The notes: generated by a model not told the origin, from the sequence alone. A DNA stretch of 40,284 nucleotides from Candidatus Abzuiibacterium crystallinum (GCA_002787155.1 PCVY01000066.1:1-40284), one strand, 5' to 3'. Shown: positions 1 to 8,493, counted from the stretch's first letter. Translations and numbers: made by a program.

Positions 1-179
1 GCAGCAGCGAGATATTCCTTCATGTGATAGATGGCCGCTGGTAAACGAACTTCTGAGTGTTCATTAGGACTACTGGTAGGTAACAAAGATAACTGAGCAC
101 CATAACCAGTCGTACTGGTTGTAGTAAAAGTGACTATAGCAATGGCGGCAATAAAGCGGTGAAAGCGGTTGAAATCCAC
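1..179 (-). CDS. N-terminus of a secreted protein, cut by the left edge
   Basis: Reading leftwards from a GTG at 177-179 the frame stays open to the window edge, giving 59 complete codons. The start is supported by an AAGG Shine-Dalgarno-like stretch 6-7 nt upstream and by a good promoter further up (216-244). The predicted N-terminus has basic residues followed by a hydrophobic stretch (IAAIAIVTF) and a Thr/Ser-rich, Gly/Ala-containing region, which is what a Sec signal peptide looks like. The visible mature part ends in KEYLAA and does not identify a family. I see this as an exported protein of unknown function. The GTG start and short visible length limit certainty. Confidence 0.6.
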   Translation of the reverse strand, partial: MDFNRFHRFIAAIAIVTFTTTSTTGYGAQLSLLPTSSPNEHSEVRLPAAIYHMKEYLAA

Positions 180-215
180 GGATAGCCTTTCTTAAGAGAT
201 ACTAAGATTATTTAA

Positions 216-244
216 AAAGTAACCTATAAATAAGGAATTGTCAA
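216..244 (-). promoter_or_regulatory. Sigma70-like promoter for the left-edge secreted protein
   Basis: On the minus strand TTGACA (244-239) is followed after 17 nt by TACTTT (221-216). The -35 is perfect and the -10 matches 4 of 6 positions. It lies about 37 nt upstream of the GTG start of the leftward gene. The surrounding 180-444 stretch is AT-rich and otherwise holds only a short inverted repeat (AGCATT...AATGCT near 302-319) without a U-tract. Confidence 0.45.
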
Positions 245-444
245 TACAGGCAGCCTATATTACTTATCTATAGGACTTAATAGACCTATAATCACTTAAT
301 AAGCATTCGCTTAAAATGCTGAATAAATAACGACGGCAAAAATAAGCGGTTCTTACCTTTAATCTCTCGCTGTGATGAGTGTATCGCTTAATAAATTCGT
401 CTAATAAGCTGAATACAATAAAATGTTATGATATATTTCTTCTA

Positions 445-1005
445 ATGACTGAAAAAAGACCCGAACAACTCCGAGGTTATACTTACGATGAACTCCATCA
501 GTCCAAAAAAAGTATGGAGCTTGCACAGCGGGCTTTGGACGAGGCAAAAATTGCCTATCAACGATTAACATCTGAGGAAACCGACCCCTTCCGCAAAGAA
601 CAACTGGCCAGTTTTCATGACATGGCCATGAAAACCACCAACGTACCGGAATTGGAATTAGTGAAGCAAATGGCATTTCGCGCCGCAGAACGGACGCGCG
701 AAGGCAAGACCATTGCGCAACAGCGGAATAAAAAAAGAAAACTCATATGGACCGTTACCATTTTTGTTGCTTTGGTGATTGTAGGAACCGGCTTTAAACC
801 GGTTTATTTTTACCAAATGCCATCCGGCGAAGTCATTGAGTCGGAAAAATACGTTGGAAAAACTTTTGTTGCCTCTCAAGCAAAAGTAACGGTTCAATAT
901 AGCCATAGCGACCTTAGGTTTACAAGTTATCCGATTCTCAGGCTGGTTATGCTTGGTTTTGTGCTGGTTGTCATGACTTGCCTGATGCTTGCCAAAATGT
1001 TTTAA
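445..1005 (+). CDS. Hypothetical two-TM membrane protein
   Basis: I do not recognise a family. From the ATG at 445 (MTEKRPEQ...) the protein has 186 residues. An N-terminal charged, helical segment of about 95 residues (many E, K, R, Q and A) is followed by a KKRK cluster, a hydrophobic helix (about residues 102-120, WTVTIFVALVIVGTGF), a roughly 40-residue loop and a C-terminal hydrophobic helix (about 162-183). This suggests a hairpin membrane protein with both ends probably cytoplasmic. An in-frame GTG at 379 would add 22 unconvincing residues, and neither start has a clear ribosome-binding site. A palindromic repeat begins 4 nt after the stop. It may be co-transcribed with the ceramidase-like gene 54 nt downstream. 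Confidence 0.6.
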   Translation: MTEKRPEQLRGYTYDELHQSKKSMELAQRALDEAKIAYQRLTSEETDPFRKEQLASFHDMAMKTTNVPELELVKQMAFRAAERTREGKTIAQQRNKKRKLIWTVTIFVALVIVGTGFKPVYFYQMPSGEVIESEKYVGKTFVASQAKVTVQYSHSDLRFTSYPILRLVMLGFVLVVMTCLMLAKMF

Positions 1006-1008
1006 TCC

Positions 1009-1035
1009 TGGGGTCAGGTCCCGGACCTGACCCCA
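1009..1035. repeat. REP-like palindrome, copy 1 (intergenic)
   Basis: A perfect inverted repeat: the 13-nt arm TGGGGTCAGGTCC (1009-1021), one unpaired base, then its exact reverse complement (1023-1035). It sits in the 54-nt gap between two plus-strand genes. The GGGGTCAG core recurs at 1136-1166 and 3482-3511. Such elements resemble the REP-type palindromes mobilised by RAYT (IS200-like) transposases, although none is present here. It lacks a U-run and so is a weak terminator candidate. Confidence 0.75.
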
Positions 1036-1059
1036 AGAGCAATTTTTAGAGGATAACGA

Positions 1060-3525
1060 ATGCGGCAAAAAACCAGATGGTTTATTTTAGTATGTGCCGT
1101 TTGTTCCGTGATGACATTCGGACCCGTACAAGTCCTGGGGTCAGACCCAGGAGGGTTTGACCCCCAAATTAGAGCCGGCTTTGCCAAAATAGACGTCACA
1201 CCGCCTATCGGTACGCCCCTTTCCGGCTACGGCAGAAGACACGGGGACCCCTCGAAAGGCATCAAAGACTTGCTTTATGCGAGAACCATCAGCCTCACCC
1301 AAAAGGGTGAAACATTTTATTTCGTCTCTTTTGATAATGTTCTTGTCGATGAGCATCTGAGGAACGTTGTTCTTCAAAAAGTGCGCCGTGAAATTGAAGT
1401 TCCGGACGACCATCTCGTTTTGGCAGCCACCCATACGCATTCCGGGAGCGGCGCCATCGGCGGCCGTTTTTGGCAGCGCTTTATCGGCGGCCGCTTCGAC
1501 CGAAAAGTTTTTGAAAAAACAACCGACTTGATTGCCGCCTCTGTGATCCAATCTTTTAAGAACCAAAGGACTGTTGCCGTTGAATACGGCGAGATTGACG
1601 CCGGTGATTTAACCGAAAATAGATTGGACGAAAACTTGCCGGCCTCCGCCTTACTTCGGGTGATCCGCTTCAAACACGGGAGTAACGTGCTGGGCCAATT
1701 GGTTTTCTTCGCAGCCCATCCGACGCTTTACTCGGCTGATAACCGCCATTTTTCGGCGGATTTTCCCGGTGTTCTAACTCGATTACTCGAAGAAAAATAT
1801 GCCAAAAGTACTTCCCTGTTTATCAATGGCGCTGCGGGCGATATTCGTCCGAGCGGCATTTATTCCGATTATCCGGAGAAACGAGTTGAGCGATATGGCC
1901 AAGTTCTGTTTGAAAAGGTGGAATCTATCCGTTTTAAACCACTCGCTTTGGAAGGGCCTTGGCAAGCCGAAATCATCCGCGTTAAATTGCCCGATACCAA
2001 AGTTGCCCGGTTTGTCCCGGCTATCTTAAGTAACCGTTTTTTACCGCGTCACGCTTATTTTCAAGTTGTGCGGCTAGGCAACATTGCCTTTATGGCATTG
2101 CCGGGTGAAATTGCCTCAGAAATCGGCCGCGAAATTGAAGCGCGTGCCGCCGGTAAGGGATTCCGGCTGTTTGTCATTGGTTTTGCCAACGATTACATCG
2201 GTTACGTCATCCCCGAGCGGTATTACCTTGACCGCTCGGAATATGAATCGCGCACCAGCCTGTATGGTCATCGTTTTGATTTTTTTGTACACCAAACCGT
2301 CGATCAATTATTGAATGCATTAGACAATCGATCTTCCCAGCACGAATCGGGTAAATTAATCATACAACAGGAACTGCCGGTTATTTTTGTACGCGGGAGT
2401 GATTACGAGATGGGTTACCAACAAGGCGAACTCATGCAAACTGAAATCCAGCAAGCCAAAAAGGAAATTTATCATTATTTGGCACACCGTGTCATCTATA
2501 TCCCCTTTTTCTCCGGCCTTATCTCGAAATGGATTCTCTCCCGCACCTGGAAAAAAATGGCGCCTTATGTTTCATACGGTGAATGGCAGGAATTGAAGGG
2601 TCTGGCAGACGGCACCGGGCTGAAAATGAAAGATGTCAAGCGGCTGCATGCCATTCCCGATTTAATTGAGCATCTATGTGCAAACGGCGTTTATTTTGAC
2701 CGAGCCACTCAAAGCCGGAGGTTGATTCATCTGCGAAATCTGGATTGGATCCGCGACATGGGTATTCAAGATTATGCTGCCCTGATTGTCTATCAGCCTG
2801 AGCGCGGCATTCCGTATGTGAATATCGGTTATTATGGCTTCGCAGGCGTCATTTCGGGTTTCAATGCGGAGGGCATTTCAGTCGGCCAAGTGGGGGCCGA
2901 TTCGATTGATGAAACTTTACGCGGTACTCCCATGCCTTTTTTGCTGAAACGTATTTTGCGTGAAGCAAATTCTTTAGAACGTGCCTCGGAAATCATTATT
3001 CATGCGCCGCGTACCAGTGCATTTAATTATGTATTCGGCGATGCCAAACACAAACAGGCGTTGGCCATTGAAACCACAGCGCATCATTACAAAATTTTTA
3101 CTGATAACGATCCGATGGAAATTGATTCCGGCTATGGATTGGCTGCCCAAAACATATTGGTACGGGCTGATACGGCATTTGACCCTGTTATTCGTAATTT
3201 GCAAACTGCTTCCAAAGGCAAGCCGGATCAACCGGGCTTAGAACCGCCTGCCGGCAGCGCATACGAAACACGTTATAAAAAGCAGGCTGAGCTGGCGCAA
3301 GCTGCCTATGGTGAACTGACGCCCGGGAAAGTGATTGAAATTGCGAAAGATATTGCACCGGATTCCAATGTACAAAGTGTGGTGTACGCTTTTCCTGATT
3401 TTTGGGTAGCAAACGCGACGGATGAATTACCGGCTGCCCGAACCGAATATAAACATTTTAATTATGATCAACTTGTTCTCCTGGGGTCAGACCCAAGCGG
3501 GTCTGACCCCACGCACACGTACTAA
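1060..3525 (+). CDS. Secreted neutral-ceramidase-like / C45 Ntn-hydrolase fusion
   Basis: This 821-residue exported protein joins two hydrolase domains. Residues 1-26 look like a Sec signal peptide. Residues about 36-430 resemble the N-terminal catalytic domain of neutral/alkaline ceramidases: AGFAKIDVTPPIGTPLSGYG opening, HTHSGSG (125-131) as a metal-ligand motif, AAHPTLY and NGAAGDIRP. These enzymes are Zn-dependent amidases acting on N-acyl sphingosine, but many bacterial relatives have unknown substrates. Residues about 440-800 resemble the C45 / acyl-CoA:6-aminopenicillanate acyltransferase family, with the expected RGSDYEMGYQQGE opening, a candidate nucleophile Cys540 (HLCANG) and RNLDW. 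Such Ntn hydrolases mature by self-cleavage before the Cys. Both ends of the reading frame run through REP-like palindromes encoding LGSDPxGxDP. The stop overlaps that of the convergent gene at 3522. Substrate is unknown. Confidence 0.8.
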   Translation: MRQKTRWFILVCAVCSVMTFGPVQVLGSDPGGFDPQIRAGFAKIDVTPPIGTPLSGYGRRHGDPSKGIKDLLYARTISLTQKGETFYFVSFDNVLVDEHLRNVVLQKVRREIEVPDDHLVLAATHTHSGSGAIGGRFWQRFIGGRFDRKVFEKTTDLIAASVIQSFKNQRTVAVEYGEIDAGDLTENRLDENLPASALLRVIRFKHGSNVLGQLVFFAAHPTLYSADNRHFSADFPGVLTRLLEEKYAKSTSLFINGAAGDIRPSGIYSDYPEKRVERYGQVLFEKVESIRFKPLALEGPWQAEIIRVKLPDTKVARFVPAILSNRFLPRHAYFQVVRLGNIAFMALPGEIASEIGREIEARAAGKGFRLFVIGFANDYIGYVIPERYYLDRSEYESRTSLYGHRFDFFVHQTVDQLLNALDNRSSQHESGKLIIQQELPVIFVRGSDYEMGYQQGELMQTEIQQAKKEIYHYLAHRVIYIPFFSGLISKWILSRTWKKMAPYVSYGEWQELKGLADGTGLKMKDVKRLHAIPDLIEHLCANGVYFDRATQSRRLIHLRNLDWIRDMGIQDYAALIVYQPERGIPYVNIGYYGFAGVISGFNAEGISVGQVGADSIDETLRGTPMPFLLKRILREANSLERASEIIIHAPRTSAFNYVFGDAKHKQALAIETTAHHYKIFTDNDPMEIDSGYGLAAQNILVRADTAFDPVIRNLQTASKGKPDQPGLEPPAGSAYETRYKKQAELAQAAYGELTPGKVIEIAKDIAPDSNVQSVVYAFPDFWVANATDELPAARTEYKHFNYDQLVLLGSDPSGSDPTHTY
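1136..1166. repeat. REP-like palindrome, copy 2, inside coding sequence
   Basis: TGGGGTCAGACCC (1136-1148) pairs imperfectly with GGGTTTGACCCCCA (1153-1166). It lies in frame just after the predicted signal peptide of the ceramidase-like protein and encodes LGSDPGGFDP. Its core is shared with the copies at 1009 and 3482. Confidence 0.7.
3482..3511. repeat. REP-like palindrome, copy 3, inside the 3' end of coding sequence
   Basis: Perfect 13-nt arms (TGGGGTCAGACCC at 3482-3494 and its complement at 3499-3511) with the loop AAGC. It encodes LGSDPSGSDP, nearly the last residues of the ceramidase-like protein, and sits 11 nt before the convergent overlapping stop codons at 3522-3525. It could double as a structure at the transcript end, but it has no T-run. 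Confidence 0.75.
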
Positions 3526-4565
3526 AACCGTGAATTAAAAAACCGCAGCGAGACCCACTCCAAGTAAGGAAAAATCAACAGACCACCGTAATGACCCAGC
3601 GGAATGACTTTTAATTTAGGCCGCCCCATTTCCTTCCAAAGTTTGTAAGTGCGTCTCATCCCCACCACCCGGTCAAATAAAGCTAAAAAAACCATGACAC
3701 GGTCTTTATCAATGTAAGGCGCAAAGCGTGTGGGATCTGTTTTCATAACGGCCTGAAGGTCCGCATACATTTGATCACGCTTCCAACCAAAACGCTCTGC
3801 TTCGCGCACAACTTTCGTGACGCCGGGATCAGGACATTTTAAAATGACGTCCGGAATCGGGCCGGCCGGCATGGCTAAAATATGATATTTGAGCCGCGGC
3901 TCAATGGCAGCCAAAACCGTGTGTAAGATGGCACCGTAACTAATGCCAAAGCCCGCCATTTTTTGAGAATCTACCTCCGGCTGTACTTCCAGCCAATCAA
4001 TGGCTTCGCGAATCCGGATGATGGAGGCGCGCATGTAATTCTCAAATTGGGACATGTCTTGCTTGCCATCAAACTGAAGTTTCTTCCGGTGCACAATGGC
4101 AGCTACAAATCCGTGACGGGCAAAAAAGCGGGCAAATACATCCACCACCATGTTGCCGCCCAAAATGGGAGACACCACAATCGTAGGCTTGGCTTTATCC
4201 CTTTTTTTGGGAAGATATAAATCAATTCGGTTGGTGTAATGCAGGCTTCTGTCTTTAGCTTCTTTCTCGTTTGTCTTTTTGATTTCATTCACTTCCGATT
4301 CCCATTGGGTTCGGGATTTGGTCCACAACTCATCCGGCAAATAAAGCGGAAACTCTACCTGCCGGAAATCGTAGCCGCGTTCGTTCGTTTCTTTGAGGAT
4401 AACCGCTTTTTGCTGCCCATGCGGATAATCGTAATAAGCCAAAAGATCCGGCGGGACTTCTTTTTTCTCATGATCCACAAAGGGAACAGGATGCCACATG
4501 GTGCAGCCCGTTTGGGTGCACAAGAATGCCATCATCAAGAATCCGATTGATACTTTATGCTTCAA
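3522..4565 (-). CDS. Alpha/beta hydrolase, probable lipoprotein
   Basis: I place the start at the TTG at 4565 (347 residues), because the next residues (KHKVSIGFLMMAFLCTQTGC) form a lipoprotein-type signal with TGC as lipobox end. The longer open frame to 4685 only overlaps the upstream gene. The body is an alpha/beta hydrolase: an oxyanion-loop-like region (VSPILGGN), the nucleophile elbow GFGISYGA (GxSxG), a later Asp (FDRVVG) and a C-terminal His (PLGHYG) are compatible with a Ser-Asp-His triad. It resembles dienelactone-hydrolase or acetyl-xylan-esterase-like proteins, and the substrate cannot be read from the sequence. The start overlaps the PHP-domain lipoprotein gene by 11 nt, so the two are probably translated together. 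The stop overlaps the convergent ceramidase-like gene. Confidence 0.75.
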   Translation of the reverse strand: MKHKVSIGFLMMAFLCTQTGCTMWHPVPFVDHEKKEVPPDLLAYYDYPHGQQKAVILKETNERGYDFRQVEFPLYLPDELWTKSRTQWESEVNEIKKTNEKEAKDRSLHYTNRIDLYLPKKRDKAKPTIVVSPILGGNMVVDVFARFFARHGFVAAIVHRKKLQFDGKQDMSQFENYMRASIIRIREAIDWLEVQPEVDSQKMAGFGISYGAILHTVLAAIEPRLKYHILAMPAGPIPDVILKCPDPGVTKVVREAERFGWKRDQMYADLQAVMKTDPTRFAPYIDKDRVMVFLALFDRVVGMRRTYKLWKEMGRPKLKVIPLGHYGGLLIFPYLEWVSLRFFNSRF

Positions 4566-5652
4566 GGCGGATCGGATTCGACACAATCCAAAGTTTGCCG
4601 TCACGAAAAACCTCCACGCGGTAAATACCTGCACCGGGTTGATCAACTTGCAGATCTTTTTCTTCGCTTTCAACAAGCGCCTCACCGTTTCGGTAAAGTC
4701 TGATGACTGCTTTTTTTGGCACTTTAATCCTCAAGCCAAACGGCTTGCCCGCAAAAGTCGTTTGACTTCCCATGGGGAAAAGCACCTCACCTACCTTTGC
4801 TGCAAAATGAAAATCTTCTGCACGGCCCATGGATTCAAAAACCAAGTAACTTTCCCCATGTCTTAAAGACCGTAAAATATCAGCTTTGCTGAATTGCTTG
4901 GCCATCACATACATCGTCACCGCACGAAAGCTTAGTGAGTAGCGCATAAGCGGAAAACCCAACACCCGATAACGCACATGCGCATCCGCTGCCCCGTAAG
5001 CCGGCACCAACCGTTTTTCAAGTATTTGATCCCATTTGACCAGTGCGTCACGCGGTTCCAAAACGGCATAGCGGGCAAAAAGAGAGGGGGGCAAAAGAAG
5101 CGACTGGAAAAAGAAAACCGCTTTGTTCGCGGCATAAACATCACAGGCTTGGTTGTAAACTTCCATCCCGTCAAAATCATTCACGTTCCAATCCTGCCAA
5201 GCGGTTCGGTTACACACCGGATGCGCGAGCACCGCAAAACCGTCCTGTTGGTGAATCAGTTGAATCGCTTTCTTTGGTTCGACAGGCGTACTGATAGTTT
5301 CGCGGGTTCCGAGCGCAATTAAATGTCCGTCTGTTGTGGAAATCTCATTCCCGACCATGAGAAGCGGTTTTCGCGCATGAATCTCGGGATCTTTTTTGGC
5401 AGCCATGTTGTTGTGATCGGTGATCACAACAAAATCGAGTTTACGTCCTCGCGCTGCCTTAATGACTTGTTTGATCGTGCCTTTTGAATCATGTGAATAC
5501 TTGGTGTGAACATGAAAAACACCTCGGTAAACACCCGGGGCATCGGCTGAACCAACGAGATTAGGTATTTTGGGCGCGCGCGGCATGGTGCTGCAAGCTT
5601 GAAGCATCACACCTAATAAAAGGAGTAAGACTAACTTGTTTTTTGAGATCAT
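4555..5652 (-). CDS. PHP-domain lipoprotein (metal-dependent phosphoesterase fold)
   Basis: 365 residues. The first 20 (MISKNKLVLLLLLGVMLQAC) are a lipoprotein signal with lipobox LQAC, so the protein should be anchored in the envelope. Residues about 45-200 are a PHP domain: HVHTKYSHDS (motif I), ITDHNN (motif II), GNEIST..HLIALG and a later AHPVCN, which together supply the metal-binding His/Asp/Glu set. The C-terminal 100 residues look like a beta-rich accessory domain (PFGLRIKVPKKAVIRLYRNG). Related secreted PHP proteins are poorly characterised. The fold predicts phosphoester hydrolysis, but the substrate is unknown. It is the first gene of a two-gene unit with the overlapping alpha/beta-hydrolase lipoprotein. 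Confidence 0.85.
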   Translation of the reverse strand: MISKNKLVLLLLLGVMLQACSTMPRAPKIPNLVGSADAPGVYRGVFHVHTKYSHDSKGTIKQVIKAARGRKLDFVVITDHNNMAAKKDPEIHARKPLLMVGNEISTTDGHLIALGTRETISTPVEPKKAIQLIHQQDGFAVLAHPVCNRTAWQDWNVNDFDGMEVYNQACDVYAANKAVFFFQSLLLPPSLFARYAVLEPRDALVKWDQILEKRLVPAYGAADAHVRYRVLGFPLMRYSLSFRAVTMYVMAKQFSKADILRSLRHGESYLVFESMGRAEDFHFAAKVGEVLFPMGSQTTFAGKPFGLRIKVPKKAVIRLYRNGEALVESEEKDLQVDQPGAGIYRVEVFRDGKLWIVSNPIRLEA

Positions 5653-5849
5653 TTTTCTTTATCTGTTGGATGCCTTATTTAAAGCATAACCCATCTTATC
5701 TTTACCTGCCAGTCGTGACTTTCATCAAAATAATCGAGTATGCTTTATTATGGAGACTATCGACGCTTTTGATATCTCTATGGAGCATGAGAAAACAAAC
5801 CGAGTGAGGATCTCTTGACTTTTAACTGGTCAAAGCCGAAAAGAAACAT

Positions 5850-6944
5850 ATGATGCGATATCTTTTATTGGGCCTGGTAGGGCTTCTCGCTTGGCCCATT
5901 CGGGGCCAGTTAGGCGGTTGGACAGGCGGATTTGCCGCCGGCGCCGCACTTGCTTCTTTTACATGTCTACCCTTCACCACCTTCACTTACTCATGGAAAG
6001 CACGCGGCCTGGCTGTCCTCTTTACCGCACTCGCTTTTATGTGGGGCGGTGAAATTAGTTATGGATATGCCTTTGACACGATCACGCAATCACTCAACAC
6101 GGAGATACTCCTTCAGCTCTGCTTAATCGGTGCCGCTTGGGGCGGTATCGGCGGCATGGCATTTGGACTCGGTATTGGATCGGATGGGCGCCGGTTACAT
6201 ACAATTCTCTTGTTCTTCTTTATCGTCAGTGCGTGGGTTTTGTGGCTAATCTTTGATATCGGCGTTGCCATTTGGGTTTTGTTTTTGGCTACGATTGTGC
6301 TTTTTTTGTTTTACAACACCCTCATTTTAAGAAACCAGCTTGCAACGGCTTTCTGTGTCACCGGCCTATTGGGCGGCGGTATTGCCTTTTTGGTCGCGGC
6401 GCTTGTTTTAAACAGTGCGGAACTGGCAAGTCATTTTTGGCTCCGGGAGGCTTTGAGACTGCGCGATCAAATCATAGGACTCGTCATGGGTTTTACATTT
6501 GCCAGTGCGAGCGGCCTTCTGAAAGAAGATCCTTTTCAGATGAGCCGTGACTCACTCGATTCTTGGGGCCCAACTGTTTTCGTTTTTACCATTGCTTTGT
6601 CTTTTCTTTCTGCTTTACAAAACGTGCTTCTCAAATGGCTGAAAGTTTTTTATATCAATGAAACGGAGCGCTGGATCATCGTGGCGGTTGGTTTCTTCAT
6701 TGCCGCGCGCTTTGTCATCCGGTTGACTCAGAAAATTAGCTGGGACACGTCCGTCGCGGGCTCTTGTTTGGCATGGCTTTCAGCCATGACCATCTTGGCT
6801 ATTTCAAAAGAGGCATTGCCCGGCTGGCTTGAAAGGTGGGAATTGGGTTTTACGGTCATGACCGGAACGCTGATAGCCCTTGCTTTATTCGCAGCCCTGA
6901 CTTCACGCCCCCAGAAGACCCTTGTCCGTCCTCCGTTGCGCTAG
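5850..6944 (+). CDS. Polytopic membrane protein of unknown function
   Basis: I do not recognise a family. The 364 residues contain roughly ten hydrophobic helices with Gly/Ala-rich packing (for example GGWTGGFAAGAALAS and AAWGGIGGMAFGLGIG) and short charged loops, ending in a basic cytoplasmic-looking tail (RPQKTLVRPPLR). There is no obvious transporter signature or soluble domain. Two adjacent ATG codons (5850 and 5853) could start it and the ribosome-binding site is weak (GAAAAGAAA). The divergent gap 5653-5849 holds a TTGAC...GTCAA inverted repeat at about 5814-5836 but no convincing promoter pair. Confidence 0.65.
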   Translation: MMRYLLLGLVGLLAWPIRGQLGGWTGGFAAGAALASFTCLPFTTFTYSWKARGLAVLFTALAFMWGGEISYGYAFDTITQSLNTEILLQLCLIGAAWGGIGGMAFGLGIGSDGRRLHTILLFFFIVSAWVLWLIFDIGVAIWVLFLATIVLFLFYNTLILRNQLATAFCVTGLLGGGIAFLVAALVLNSAELASHFWLREALRLRDQIIGLVMGFTFASASGLLKEDPFQMSRDSLDSWGPTVFVFTIALSFLSALQNVLLKWLKVFYINETERWIIVAVGFFIAARFVIRLTQKISWDTSVAGSCLAWLSAMTILAISKEALPGWLERWELGFTVMTGTLIALALFAALTSRPQKTLVRPPLR

Positions 6945-7035
6945 AAGTTCATCTCAATTACAAAGCTGGATTCCCTGAAAAATTAAAAGCTATTTTTAAT
7001 AAATTTTGGTAAAATTAAATACTTATTTGGTTGAT

Positions 7036-7109
7036 CGGGGCGTAGCTCAGTTTGGTAGAGCGCACGGTTCGGGACCGTGAGGCCGGAGGTTCAAGTCCTC
7101 TCGCCCCGA
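7036..7109 (+). tRNA. tRNA-Pro (anticodon CGG)
   Basis: A complete cloverleaf folds by eye: acceptor CGGGGCG (7036-7042) with CGCCCCG (7102-7108), D-stem GCTC/GAGC, anticodon stem CACGG/CCGTG with loop TTCGGGA (anticodon CGG, reads CCG), a 5-nt variable loop, and T-arm GGAGG-TTCAAGT-CCTCT (one G-U pair). The discriminator is A (7109) and CCA is not encoded. An AT-rich stretch with TAAAAT near 7010-7015 may hold its promoter. Confidence 0.95.
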
Positions 7110-7125
7110 TATTTTGGTATATGTC

Positions 7126-8493
7126 TTAGATAGCTAAATAAGAGAGCAAAGCTTCTTTTTTCTCGCGGAAAGGACCCCGCCAAAGGCGAAGTAAGCGTTC
7201 GGCTTCCGTTTCGCCCGGTTCTAAAATAAGAGCTTTCAAAGGTGTGAGGTAGATACGCTCATCTTCTTCGCATTCGTTGAATTGGCGGTCGGCCGCCAAA
7301 CCTTCTTCGGCAATGCTGACCAGTTGACGGGCCAAATCTAACACCAACTTCCCCCTGACTTTGGCTTTCAGGGCACGAATTTCTATGTCACGATGTAATT
7401 TAAAATGATCTGTCTGTGTCCAATGCCGAATTAAATCACATGCTTTCTTTTTAGATGGTTCATGATACAAAATTCCTTTCCAAAAAGCCGGAATGGCAGG
7501 AATCAGGTTCGCGCGCTGAGCATCTGCCCCGCGTACTTCCAAATATTGTTTAAAACGGGCTTCCGGAAAGAAAGAGCTCAGGTGAAGTTCAAAATCCTGC
7601 TGAGTGGCATGTTCACCCCGATAACCTTTTTCAATAAACCTTTTAAAAGTGAGCCGGTTCACTTTGATCCATTGATGATTGCGTACAATAAACATCATCG
7701 GTAGTTCTAAAATATACGACAAATACTCTTCAAAGGTTGCATGTGTGCAAAGTCCGCTGGGTTGCAAACCTGAACGCGAGGGGTCGGTGAAACGCCAAAT
7801 ATGCATGCGTTCCGTTAAAAAACCGCTCGCCTTCCCTTTTGAAAATGGCGAATTCGCAAACATGGCAGACACGATCGAGGTGAGCCTCATGACGAGGCAC
7901 ATTTTCTCAAATGCATCTTCCTCACTGGCGTAATCAAAAGCGGCCTGATTCGCGGCAGTGCGCTTCATCATGTCATGAGCCAATCGGCCTTTTTCGATTA
8001 AATAAGCACTCATGATTTTGTAACGGGTTTTAGGCACCCATTCGATGTCTTTGGTTAAACTAAAAGGCTGGATGCTATAAGTGAGGAATTTAACGCCATC
8101 GATGAAGTGGCGGATGGTTTTCAGTTCAAAAAAGAACTGATCTAACTGCCGCTTCACTTCATGCACATTTTTGACGGGAGAAGCGCTCAACTCAATTTGA
8201 CCGCCGGGCTCCAGACTAATGAGGGTACCTTGCTTTTCAAGAGCAACGGTTCGGCCTGCTTCTATGATCTTCCGGTATCCGAATTGATAAGCCAACGCGT
8301 TCAGAATCGCTTCTATGCCCCGAGGTCCGCTGAAGTTAACGGCTTCACCCGTTTCGCTGTCAACGGCTAGAATTTCACACTCAATGCCAACGAGGCGTTT
8401 GTCGGCGGGCTTGGCAAATTGATGAAAATAACGCTTCAAATCATCGATCGAATGAACGGCATCTTGATGTTTTGATTCTAAATAGGTGCTCAT
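7126..8493 (-). CDS. gshA: Glutamate-cysteine ligase (GCS2/plant-type family)
   Basis: Catalyses the ATP-dependent joining of glutamate and cysteine, the first step of glutathione synthesis in the cytoplasm. The 455-residue protein has the GCS2 layout: VGIECEILAVD near residue 36 (the conserved Glu-containing glutamate/Mg site), the LEPGGQIELSASP strand near residue 115, and a C-terminal helical region. Length fits plant/alphaproteobacterial-type enzymes (about 450), not the E. coli type. The start ATG at 8493 follows an AAGAGA purine stretch. It is divergent from gshB across a 124-nt gap, so both glutathione enzymes sit together. EgtA-type enzymes share this fold, but the adjacent glutathione synthetase favours GshA. 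The gene stops 16 nt past tRNA-Pro with no visible terminator. Confidence 0.87.
   Translation of the reverse strand: MSTYLESKHQDAVHSIDDLKRYFHQFAKPADKRLVGIECEILAVDSETGEAVNFSGPRGIEAILNALAYQFGYRKIIEAGRTVALEKQGTLISLEPGGQIELSASPVKNVHEVKRQLDQFFFELKTIRHFIDGVKFLTYSIQPFSLTKDIEWVPKTRYKIMSAYLIEKGRLAHDMMKRTAANQAAFDYASEEDAFEKMCLVMRLTSIVSAMFANSPFSKGKASGFLTERMHIWRFTDPSRSGLQPSGLCTHATFEEYLSYILELPMMFIVRNHQWIKVNRLTFKRFIEKGYRGEHATQQDFELHLSSFFPEARFKQYLEVRGADAQRANLIPAIPAFWKGILYHEPSKKKACDLIRHWTQTDHFKLHRDIEIRALKAKVRGKLVLDLARQLVSIAEEGLAADRQFNECEEDERIYLTPLKALILEPGETEAERLLRLWRGPFREKKEALLSYLAI

Noticed and set aside
1009-1035. Intrinsic terminator after the first membrane-protein gene
   Set aside because: The palindrome is strong but has no T-run, and the same core recurs inside coding sequence, so it is better read as a repeat.
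658-1673. Minus-strand open frames of 60-140 codons under the first two plus-strand genes
   Set aside because: They lack ribosome-binding sites and recognisable motifs and lie opposite genes with clear domains. Most likely shadow frames.
5814-5836. TTGACT as -35 of the polytopic membrane protein gene
   Set aside because: No -10 is found 16-18 nt downstream (GAAAAG), and it lies too near the ATG. The TTGAC/GTCAA inverted repeat may be chance.
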